This document shows positions 58,801 to 64,000 of a stretch of 64,000 bases of DNA, piece after piece. This DNA comes from JANWHZ01 sp035758575 (GTDB lineage Bacteria > Patescibacteriota > Saccharimonadia > Saccharimonadales > UBA4665). Under the pieces are notes generated by a model. The model made no database searches, was not told where the DNA came from, and saw only the letters and a program-made list of their open reading frames with translations. The stretch lies in the NCBI GenBank assembly GCA_035758575.1, contig DASTXH010000066.1:1-64000 (forward strand), read 5' to 3'. A program made the translations under genes and the position numbers. The stretch's first letter is position 1. Each line of letters opens with the position of its first letter.

Positions 58801-60598
58801 AGCCATCGCGCAGCGTACCATCGGGCACCGTCCACAGCGTACTGTTTTGCATACCCGAATCTATCACCGTACCATTGCCGCTGGAACCGTCGGTCACCAT
58901 CAGCTCGTATTGCAGCGCGCTGCTGCCATTGGGATTGGCTACAGGATTAACCCGAAACGATGCCTGCGGGTCGACGAACGCCTGGTTTGCTGCTGGCGTT
59001 ACGAACGAAGGCGCCGGCAGTGTGTAATGGTAGGTAAACTGGACGTAGCTGTAATCTGGGTTGAAGGATTTGAACGATGAGGTAGTGCCATCGTAGCCCA
59101 TGATCATAAGCCACGCGCCCCAGTCGCCATTGCTAATGACCGTACGGTATAGATTGGTTACGTCGATGTCGCCTGACGTAGCGATATTGGCGCTGCCCCA
59201 CACGCCGTCCACACAGGTATAGCTATTCAGGCACGTGGCATGGCCTATCTGAAAATTGTGCGTAGCCGTGCTGCCCGTCCACCAGCTGACACCGGTCAAT
59301 TGAGTGAGGTGCACGGTGGCACTATCTAGTACGGTGTTACTCTGCTGCAAAAAATCGTACGGCGAACGGAAAGCCGAGCGCCAGTATTGCAAGGTATTGT
59401 TGCTGTCGTACAGCGAACCGGCATAGGGGTTGCAAGTGTTTGACGGACAGATGTAGCCGTTCGTTTCAAATGAAACGTAGTTACCGCCGGCGCGTGTACC
59501 GAATGCGCTGTTGTTTACGGTGCTGGGGTCGATTACCGCGGGGAAAGCAGCCGCCGGTAACGACTGGAGGTATGTGCTGCTTATGCCGACGGTATACGTG
59601 CTACCGGAAACTTTCTGAGTCAGCCCGGCTTTGTCGGGGGCGATAAAGCCATAGTTGTTCAGGATAATGTTGGCGGGAGCAATGCCGAACTGGTCGCCCA
59701 GTGCCCCCTTGATAGCAAAGCCCTGGCCCGCCCCTGCCGACTGCAATGAGCCGCCGAGCAGCTTGAACTGCACCTGGGATACTGCGCTCTTATTTTTCAG
59801 GACGATGGCCTCTTTGATTTGATCGGATTGTACCCGGTACGTTACATCAACGCCGTCCCAAAGATTGTTGTAATGCACGGTCTGTACACCATCTTTGTCG
59901 GTGGTGATTACTGGGTTCACCTGGTGCGCATGCACGGGGCTAAAGCCAATCTGCCCATTACCCTGTTTGACCCGCACCATGCCGCCGTTGTAGTCGCTGG
60001 GCGCGAACCGGGCATTCCAGCTATTGTTATTCACGATATACGCATTTGAGGGCGACAGCCAAGACTCAACGACACCCCATGCCTTCCCGAAGATAGTGCC
60101 GGCATCGCCAGCATTGTTGTCTGCCGCCAGGGTCGTGTCTATCGGCTGCCACTGCCCGCCCGTCTGGTAAAAGTGCGGCGTAACGTAGTTGGTCTGGGTA
60201 ATGGAACCATCTTTGTTGAGGTATTGGGCTGAGTTGGCCGTGCGCTTATTGGTTAGCTCGTGCGGCGTAAAGGTGGGTTTCTGTGCCGGGATGCCCAACA
60301 CAGCATTGTTCACTTTTGTATGTAAGGCACCGTACAGGCCGGCAGCGCTGCCAACCGGCGTAAAGCTGTCGGCAGCAGGCTTGATGGCAGATTGCCGTGT
60401 TTGTGGAACGGGCACTGTTTGACGGCTCGGTGCGGCAGGCGTAGCATGGCTGGCCACGTCGCTGCTGAGCGCAAACGCCGTGCCTGAGCCAGCACCAAAG
60501 ACTGTCAGAAAAACAAAAAACAGCGCAACCAGGCGCTGTCGTGCACGTGAGACATATGAAAGGGTCGCAAAAAACCACCGGGCCACCAGAATATACAT
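52844..60598 (-). CDS. Giant secreted RHS protein with PA14 and bulb-lectin domains and a colicin E5-like RNase tip
   Basis: 2584 residues, GGGAGAG before ATG 60598. A Sec-type signal (RLVALFFVFLTVFGAGSGTA, about 21-41). PA14 domain 1 about 681-826, PA14-2 about 834-981, YD/RHS repeats 986-1316, bulb lectin 1 about 1334-1446 (LAFQTDGNVVIYG, LTMQSDGNLVLYN, LTMQNDGNLVIYT), lectin 2 about 1493-1600 inserted inside PA14-3 (about 1476-1749), more YD repeats, RHS core end GRFLEPDPIPGGTPNGYTYV near 2344. A hydrophobic stretch (2391-2443) may cross a target membrane. The tip (about 2494-2584) has SKIADQMSKRGWT, NDPATAYY and GYVVRNDLNGKIVQVSD…DW, matching the colicin E5 RNase pattern, which cuts tRNAs with QUN anticodons. 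Confidence 0.92.
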   Translation of the reverse strand: MYILVARWFFATLSYVSRARQRLVALFFVFLTVFGAGSGTAFALSSDVASHATPAAPSRQTVPVPQTRQSAIKPAADSFTPVGSAAGLYGALHTKVNNAVLGIPAQKPTFTPHELTNKRTANSAQYLNKDGSITQTNYVTPHFYQTGGQWQPIDTTLAADNNAGDAGTIFGKAWGVVESWLSPSNAYIVNNNSWNARFAPSDYNGGMVRVKQGNGQIGFSPVHAHQVNPVITTDKDGVQTVHYNNLWDGVDVTYRVQSDQIKEAIVLKNKSAVSQVQFKLLGGSLQSAGAGQGFAIKGALGDQFGIAPANIILNNYGFIAPDKAGLTQKVSGSTYTVGISSTYLQSLPAAAFPAVIDPSTVNNSAFGTRAGGNYVSFETNGYICPSNTCNPYAGSLYDSNNTLQYWRSAFRSPYDFLQQSNTVLDSATVHLTQLTGVSWWTGSTATHNFQIGHATCLNSYTCVDGVWGSANIATSGDIDVTNLYRTVISNGDWGAWLMIMGYDGTTSSFKSFNPDYSYVQFTYHYTLPAPSFVTPAANQAFVDPQASFRVNPVANPNGSSALQYELMVTDGSSGNGTVIDSGMQNSTLWTVPDGTLRDGSTYYIQARSYDPTMNLYSGWSAPVPFKIDTRTGNTKTQTDDAFGPATVDLATGNVSTTAATHTTKALAGSLGATLTYNSPLKSRTGLVGSYWNLPSGGSGIPATAPDLQRVDQNVDFDWSSGSPGSPINTSYFAAQWNGYFVAPSAGTYYFGGVNDDTLAISINNQQVYSGGGCFSGPCYGSGVTLTAGQVVPFQVSYNQYAGSDYIHLYVKGAVSEQIVPQQWFQTGVRPVQQTSGLIGRYYRYTDAGVPPTIGSTSNTQFLTRTDPYLSFNWNAGSPIPNGPASNFLARWTGYLTAPVTGSYTFGTTSDDGSIVTINGQQVYNKWQDSPGTTGFGSAVTLTAGQSVPVVVDYYQHSGGDAFSLLVVAPGATGSQVVPTQWLSPQAQVLPNGWSLGIDPDGAAAYTQLTANQNNAVLTDSTGSTHDYTWNGSGYTPPTNEYGNLVRNTDGSFTLQDTDGKTYVFDNSGALISLTNPIDDRQPAALQYSYGSAYSGGPVRIQKITDGVNANRYAAFYYSGASQCGTPPSGFAATPANMVCAVQTNDGRTSYFYYDSFGNLIEVARPGGDLTVYQYQSVTNNAGIPVGYQLTGIRTSLANDAIAAGQRSATDATTYTQIAYDTLGRAASITEPAGTAASTQVQHTISYALNASTEHIVGAPEPNGFTKRIEYDNLFRTTKVTDAQNLSTTTTWDPVKDLAYSTTNAQGLMSTTIYDDSDRPVSQYGPAPAAWFNQWNWTLANGQGLSPGQSLWSPDHTYQLAFQTDGNVVIYGPSGAVWATHTGGPATALTMQSDGNLVLYNGSAALWSSNTQGGPSSYLTMQNDGNLVIYTSTGHTWVSNTAVIQFNDRRSPAYDAPLPAYVNQVPHTDTTYDGGMQGLAASYMDVTSPTPGNVLWNNQYIGIGQSVWSQDRRFQLTLQADGNIVLYGPNGAMWATNTAGRGTIYLVMQTDGNLVARDSNWSAVWASGTYGAGSSAHFVIQNDGNAVIYYNTGYWATNTYGWGNGLTNMPNIAGNPLLHGTNIANDGTVSHTWGASAPVSTASGNWGLSLTGQMRLPTTGVWNFAVTSDEGVNLWIDDSLVINGWGANWRAYPTVTQSGSFTNPTANAVHRFRLDYYHQNIGGIGATLSLNMTPPGGAQTSQVAQYFTPGYNLATSTTTYDSSLGNVTNTINYGSTPELGLPASSTVSSGSISLTSGSTYETPGNGYLRKTSSTLPGGALTTYSYYSATATATNPCVAGSTAAYQAGFMHTTTAATGVVTEDVYDDAGNVVAARNGTDPWTCTTYDTRGRVQQVVTPTIISRAGRTVSYSYAVGGNPLVASTTDSTTGTSTTQIDLLGRTVTNTDTFGYQTTYTYDSLGRAYQKQSLKGTETVTYDTYSRVTAYALDGITYATLTYDQYGRVASVNYPQAMNGTNNLKLSQVKYDALQQSAGATYTFSDGSMYDESVARSLQSGLVTGDTIAQGGKTVTSSYQYDGVGRLTGATIDNWQYQYGFGAQAAGCAATTANYNANAAADGNRTSYTVTNTQTSSSTATTYCYNMGDQLASSSDAQIGTPVYDTYGSVTQLAGGTTPIVFAYNASGQNTAIQQGGNQVKYTKDASGTILVKETYQNNTLTTVNRYAGDVLLTCSTTDETQCSVTDKYVALPGGVALTLKAEANNTITPVYSIQNSHGDTAITADSTGIATSSVYLYDPFGQVVASNTFSTSTTPANATDTGMGWATSPSRKQETLFTLPILQMGARIYLPTLGRFLEPDPIPGGTPNGYTYVLDPVNFSDYSGAFLGIHIHINVNTVYRIAVGAVAVAGAVAVGLAVATCVVTVVCGVAAAAAIGSLAAMTVAMGAIAVTGKPDNSVTNTAMFVSTGLEVVSAAAGSGSGSKATSSRTTSVAMQQQNELPRLGGNIIVESKIADQMSKRGWTLSRIQDAVNDPMNTVKTMDTRYNTDGTRLNDPATAYYHQGGGYVVRNDLNGKIVQVSDVFDKDWKAPW

Positions 60599-60627
60599 CA
60601 GATCTCTCCCTTAATCTCTTTGCGCAT

Positions 60628-60660
60628 ATCATACGCCGATATTTGCATGGAATGCAAATA
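60628..60660 (-). promoter_or_regulatory. Promoter and operator of the RHS operon
   Basis: Minus strand TTGCAT (60657-60652), 18-base spacer, TATGAT (60633-60628). A perfect inverted repeat with 9-bp arms TATTTGCAT/ATGCAAATA and a 3-base centre (60640-60660) covers the -35 and most of the spacer, as expected of a repressor site. Confidence 0.75.
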
Positions 60661-60693
60661 CTTTCTGAGAGATAGCTGATGATCTGAGCCACA

Positions 60694-60727
60694 TAAAAAT
60701 ACCAGCCCGGCTGAGCAGGCTGGTATT
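60694..60727 (-). terminator. Terminator after clpC
   Basis: On the minus strand ATACCAGCC (60726-60718) pairs with GGCTGGTAT (60707-60699), followed by TTTTATG. It separates clpC from the RHS promoter. Confidence 0.88.
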
Positions 60728-60746
60728 ACCCCGAGTGGCCGGAGAA

Positions 60747-63224
60747 TCATTCCGTCGAGGAAGCGTAGGCGAGTTCGCCGTTTTTGGCGGCCACTTGCAC
60801 GATTTCGCCGCGGGCGTAGGTGTCGTCCAGCAGGCGCAGTGCCAGATGGTCTTCAATAGTGTCCTGGATCAGGCGCCGCAGCGGCCGCACGCCATTCAGC
60901 GGGTCATAACCCTTTTCCAGCAAGTATTGCTTGGCGGCCGCGGTAAGCTGTACGCTCAGGCCTTTCTTGCGCAGGCGCTCTTTGAGCTCACCTATCTGCA
61001 AGTCGACAATCTTAAAGATGTCTTTCTTCGTGAGTGCGCGAAATACTACCACTTTGTCGATGCGGTTCAGGAACTCGGGGCGCATGGTTTTCTTCAGCTC
61101 GTCGCGCACTTTATCCTGGTTGGCTTCGTGCAGGGCATCCAGGTCTTTCAGAGCGTCACCGCTAGAGGCGTGAAAGCCAAAGTTCGCTTCCTTCTGCAGC
61201 TTCTCGGCGCCGATGTTGCTGGTCATGATGACGATGGTGTTAGTAAAGTCGATCTGCCGGCCTTTGGCATCGGTAATATGCCCGTCTTCCAGTATTTGCA
61301 GCAGCATGTTGAACACATCCGGGTGCGCTTTCTCGATTTCGTCGAACAGCACCAGGCTGTACGGCTGGCGGCGGATTTTGTCGGTCAGCTGGCCACCATC
61401 GTCGTAGCCCACATAGCCGGCAGGCGCGCCTACCAGGCGTGATACGTTGTGGTGCTCGCCGAACTCGCTCATATCTATCTTTACCAGGGCGGATTCGCTG
61501 CCGAAAAATTCGCGGGCCAGCACGCGGGCCAGCTCGGTTTTGCCGACACCCGTAGGGCCAAGGAAGATGAACGAGCCGATGGGCCGCTTTTCGCTGGATA
61601 CACCGCTACGGTTGCGGCGGATGGCTTTGGATACTACCTCTACGGCCTCGTTTTGGCCGATCACATACTTACTGAGCGACTTTTCTAGGTTCAGCAGGTA
61701 TTTCGCCTCGGAGCGGATCACCTTCTTTACCGGCACGCCGGTTATGCGCGACACCACGTCGGCCAGGCCCTCGCTGGTAACGACCAGCGGCTCGTTGCCG
61801 CGGTGGTTACTTTGCAGCTTGCTCAGCTCTTCACTGATCTGACTGGCGCGGGTTTTTTCGCGGGCGGCCGTTTCGTAGTCTTCATTGTCGGCGGCTTCTT
61901 CTATGCGCGTCTGGGCCAGCTTCAATTCCTTCTGCAGGGCGCGTACTTCGGGCGAGGTGCGGCCTTTGTCTACGCGCAGGTGCGCGGCTGCTTCGTCCAG
62001 CAGGTCGATGGCCTTGTCGGGCATAAAGCGGTCGTTGATATAGCGCTTGGCCAGAGCGGCAGCATCTTCGATAACTTCATCGCTGATGGTAACGCCGTGG
62101 AACTGTTCGTAGCGCTTGCGCAGACCCTTGAGGATAGCCACGGTTTCTGGTACGGATGTCTCGGGCACCTGTACTGGCTGGAAGCGGCGCTCCAGGGCAG
62201 CATCTTTTTCGATGTGCTTGGTGTATTCGGCAGTGGTGGTTGCGCCTATTACCTGGATCTTGCCGCGCGCCAAGGCAGGTTTGAGGATATTGCCCGCATC
62301 CATGGCGCCCTCTGCGGCACCCGCGCCAACGATGACGTGCAGCTCATCGATAAAAATAATGGTGTTCGTATCTTTCTCGAGCTCGGCCAATACCTTCTTC
62401 AGGCGCTCTTCGAACTCGCCGCGGTATTTGGTGCCTGCAATCATACCAGCCAGGTCAAGCATGACGATACGCTTGTCTATCAGGCTGTCGGGCACGTCCT
62501 CGGCAATGATCCGCTGCGCCAAACCCTCTACAATGGCCGTCTTACCAACGCCCGGCTCGCCAATAAGCACCGGGTTGTTCTTGGTACGGCGGTTAAGGAT
62601 AGTAATAACACGCTGGATCTGGTTTTCGCGGCCGACCACGGGGTCCAACTTGTTGGCGCGCGCCTGCGCAGTCATGTCGGTACCAAAAATGTCCAGGGCA
62701 GTCTTCTTGCCCTTCTTGTTGGTGCGCGGCACGGTAGTATCGGCGTCGCCCTGTTCTTCGTACTGCTGGCGATTTAAAAACTGTTCTAGCTCGTTGGTCA
62801 GGGCGTCGATGTCTGTGTCTAGCTGGCGCAGCAGCTTGGCGGCACGGGCGTTCTTTTGAGTGAGGATGCTGTACAGGATGTGCTCGGTGCCGCAGAATTC
62901 CTGGCCGTAATCTTGGGCGACGTCGTATGCCATCTTCAGTGTCAACTTAGCTGTTTCCGACAGGCCCTTGGCGCCCATATTAATAACAAGCGTCTTTGGC
63001 GTCAGGTTCAGTGCCACGCGGGCACGCTCCAGCGTCACACCGGCGTTTTCCAAAATCTTGGCACCCATGCTGGACTCCTGCGCCAGCACACCCAGTAACA
63101 GGTGCTCGGTGCCGATATATGCGCTGCCGAAGCTGCGCGCAATAGCGTCTGCATGCTTCAGGCTCTGCAGCGCATTGGTTGTAAGATGATTCAGAAACTC
63201 TTGAAAATCTTCTGGACTTGGCAT
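60747..63224 (-). CDS. clpC: ATP-dependent Clp protease ATP-binding subunit ClpC
   Basis: 825 residues from ATG 63224 (GGAGG seven bases before); 25 codons further up are in frame but lack a site. Clp N-domain twice (SFGSAYIGTEHLLLGVLAQE, GQEFCGTEHILYSILTQ), D1 Walker A LIGEPGVGKTAIVEGLAQRI and Walker B TIIFIDELHVIVGAG, a ClpC-size middle region with the UVR-like DNEDYETAAREKTRASQISE, D2 Walker A FLGPTGVGKTELARVLAREF and LVLFDEIEKAHPDVFNMLLQ. It unfolds substrates for ClpP. Long ClpB middle domain is absent, so ClpC is favoured. Governed by CIRCE. Confidence 0.95.
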   Translation of the reverse strand: MPSPEDFQEFLNHLTTNALQSLKHADAIARSFGSAYIGTEHLLLGVLAQESSMGAKILENAGVTLERARVALNLTPKTLVINMGAKGLSETAKLTLKMAYDVAQDYGQEFCGTEHILYSILTQKNARAAKLLRQLDTDIDALTNELEQFLNRQQYEEQGDADTTVPRTNKKGKKTALDIFGTDMTAQARANKLDPVVGRENQIQRVITILNRRTKNNPVLIGEPGVGKTAIVEGLAQRIIAEDVPDSLIDKRIVMLDLAGMIAGTKYRGEFEERLKKVLAELEKDTNTIIFIDELHVIVGAGAAEGAMDAGNILKPALARGKIQVIGATTTAEYTKHIEKDAALERRFQPVQVPETSVPETVAILKGLRKRYEQFHGVTISDEVIEDAAALAKRYINDRFMPDKAIDLLDEAAAHLRVDKGRTSPEVRALQKELKLAQTRIEEAADNEDYETAAREKTRASQISEELSKLQSNHRGNEPLVVTSEGLADVVSRITGVPVKKVIRSEAKYLLNLEKSLSKYVIGQNEAVEVVSKAIRRNRSGVSSEKRPIGSFIFLGPTGVGKTELARVLAREFFGSESALVKIDMSEFGEHHNVSRLVGAPAGYVGYDDGGQLTDKIRRQPYSLVLFDEIEKAHPDVFNMLLQILEDGHITDAKGRQIDFTNTIVIMTSNIGAEKLQKEANFGFHASSGDALKDLDALHEANQDKVRDELKKTMRPEFLNRIDKVVVFRALTKKDIFKIVDLQIGELKERLRKKGLSVQLTAAAKQYLLEKGYDPLNGVRPLRRLIQDTIEDHLALRLLDDTYARGEIVQVAAKNGELAYASSTE

Positions 63225-63342
63225 ATTCGCCCTCCTCGTTGTGCGTTTTCGCTCTTTTACCCTGTCCGCCATAAAGTACGATGCAACCGGTAATGGCAAA
63301 ACTATGTGCGTGGCACGTTATGCTATGCACCACTTACATTCT

Positions 63343-63371
63343 ATAATAATGATTTAGCACTCCCGGGTCAA
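63343..63371 (-). promoter_or_regulatory. Promoter of clpC
   Basis: TTGACC (63371-63366), 17-base spacer, TATTAT (63348-63343). As at clpP the -35 lies in the CIRCE centre. Leader of about 110 nt. Confidence 0.75.
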
Positions 63372-63380
63372 GAGTGCTAA
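63354..63380. promoter_or_regulatory. CIRCE element (HrcA operator) of clpC
   Basis: TTAGCACTC (63354-63362), nine bases CCGGGTCAA, GAGTGCTAA (63372-63380): exact consensus. It lies between grpE (stop 63405) and clpC. Confidence 0.97.
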
Positions 63381-63404
63381 AAATATCCTTGACAGGCTAA
63401 TGGT

Positions 63405-63893
63405 CTATTCCGAACGAACGCGTACCATGGCGTGGCGGATAACATCATCGCCGATGCGGTAGCCGGATTGCAGTTCCTCGCTCACCACTTCGCGGGCGCC
63501 ATCGCCCTCTTCCATACTAACGGCTTCGTGATAGCGCGGGTCAAAATCGGCACCAACTGCGGCAATGCGCTCCACGCCCATGTCGGCCAGTACTTTCTCG
63601 AACTGCTTTACGACGCCCTGGACGCCCTTGATGTAGTCGTTGTCGGCCAGGTCGGCAGGCACGTGCTTCAGCGCGCGCTCGAAGTTATCAATAACGGGCA
63701 GTAGTTGTTTTACGACACTGGCTTTTACGCTGGTACGCAGTCCAGCAACCTGCTCCTCGTGGCGGCGGCGCAGGTTCATGGCGTCGGCTCGTTCACGTTG
63801 GAGTGCGTCGGTTAGCGCAATTACTTGCTCATATAAAGCCACATCTTCGGATGGCATATCACTTGATGGGGTTACGGGTTTCTTTTTAGTCAT
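63405..63893 (-). CDS. grpE: GrpE nucleotide exchange factor
   Basis: 162 residues. A coiled-coil N-terminal half (ALTDALQRERADAMNLRRRH) leads to the head with LLPVIDNFERALKHVPADLA, GVQGVVKQFEKVLADMGVER, FDPRYHEAVSMEEGDGAREV and SGYRIGDDVIRHAMVRVRSE, the family signature. It releases ADP from DnaK. dnaK is not next to it; clpC follows instead. Its ATG overlaps the hrcA stop by 8 bases. Confidence 0.97.
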   Translation of the reverse strand: MTKKKPVTPSSDMPSEDVALYEQVIALTDALQRERADAMNLRRRHEEQVAGLRTSVKASVVKQLLPVIDNFERALKHVPADLADNDYIKGVQGVVKQFEKVLADMGVERIAAVGADFDPRYHEAVSMEEGDGAREVVSEELQSGYRIGDDVIRHAMVRVRSE

Positions 63894-64000
63894 ATAATAC
63901 CTCTTCTAATTCTTCACCTGCGCGGCGCACTAAAGCCATAACATCGCGATAACTCTGGCGCGTAGGCCCCAGCACACCAATATAGCTGCGGTCGCTGAAC
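63886..64000 (-). CDS. hrcA: Heat-inducible repressor HrcA (C-terminal 38 codons)
   Basis: Only the end is in the window, stop TAA 63888-63886. It reads FSDRSYIGVLGPTRQSYRDV then MALVRRAGEELEEVLYD; the G-V-L/I-GPTRM-Y motif is diagnostic of the HrcA C-terminus. With two exact CIRCE elements in the window the identity is well supported. Overlaps grpE, so hrcA-grpE is one transcript. Confidence 0.88.
   Translation of the reverse strand, partial: FSDRSYIGVLGPTRQSYRDVMALVRRAGEELEEVLYD

Overview
The window is a bacterial chromosome segment, and its content points to a member of the Candidate Phyla Radiation (Patescibacteria), most likely a Saccharibacterium (TM7). The evidence is gene content, not a database match. 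The spc operon has no rpmD (L30) between rpsE and rplO, and no adk or map between secY and infA. L36 and the RNA polymerase beta' subunit lack their zinc-binding cysteines. A giant secreted RHS protein sits among core genes, as expected of an organism that lives by contact with other bacteria. Most genes lie on the minus strand.

Layout. (1) 1-2960, minus: an aromatic amino acid operon in transcript order: leader peptide, attenuator, DAHP synthase, trpS, C39-like protein (cut by the window edge). The leader peptide has five aromatic codons in a row and sits on alternative RNA pairings that can form or block an intrinsic terminator. (2) 3025-3687, plus: a small secreted or anchored protein of unknown role. 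(3) 3750-18414, minus: one long cluster from rplC to rpsI holding most large and small subunit proteins, secY, infA and rpoA, driven by a clear promoter and structured leader at 18482-18588. (4) 18611-20032, minus: a small membrane protein, a HAD phosphatase and rpsJ, the last detached from rplC. (5) 20244-23268: a probable accessory island (nucleotidyltransferase, APH-fold kinase, glycosyltransferase). (6) 23393-28384: tuf, a frame-shifted small gene, fusA, a small Cys-rich ORF, rpsG, rpsL. (7) 28428-35806: rpoC and rpoB with a folded leader.

(8) 36079-40763: an unknown gene behind a very dense set of palindromes, clpP under a perfect CIRCE element, tig, hisS and a PQ-loop protein. (9) 40792-41415: tRNA-Leu(TAG) followed by three units of about 180 bp that each carry the tRNA 3' end and a terminator. 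(10) 41523-50898: a membrane protein, recG, a methyltransferase, tyrS, a bifunctional penicillin-binding protein and radA. (11) 51016-60598, minus: a 2584-residue RHS protein with a Sec signal, three PA14 domains, two bulb-lectin domains and a colicin E5-like tRNase tip. It is followed by a tightly overlapping candidate immunity gene and two membrane proteins. (12) 60747-64000: clpC under a second CIRCE, then grpE and the end of hrcA, the likely repressor of both CIRCE sites.

The most interesting parts are the aromatic attenuator, the lectin-bearing E5-type RHS toxin locus, the tRNA-Leu-derived repeat array and the palindrome cluster at 36814-36894. Gene families were assigned by reading motifs; no search was run.
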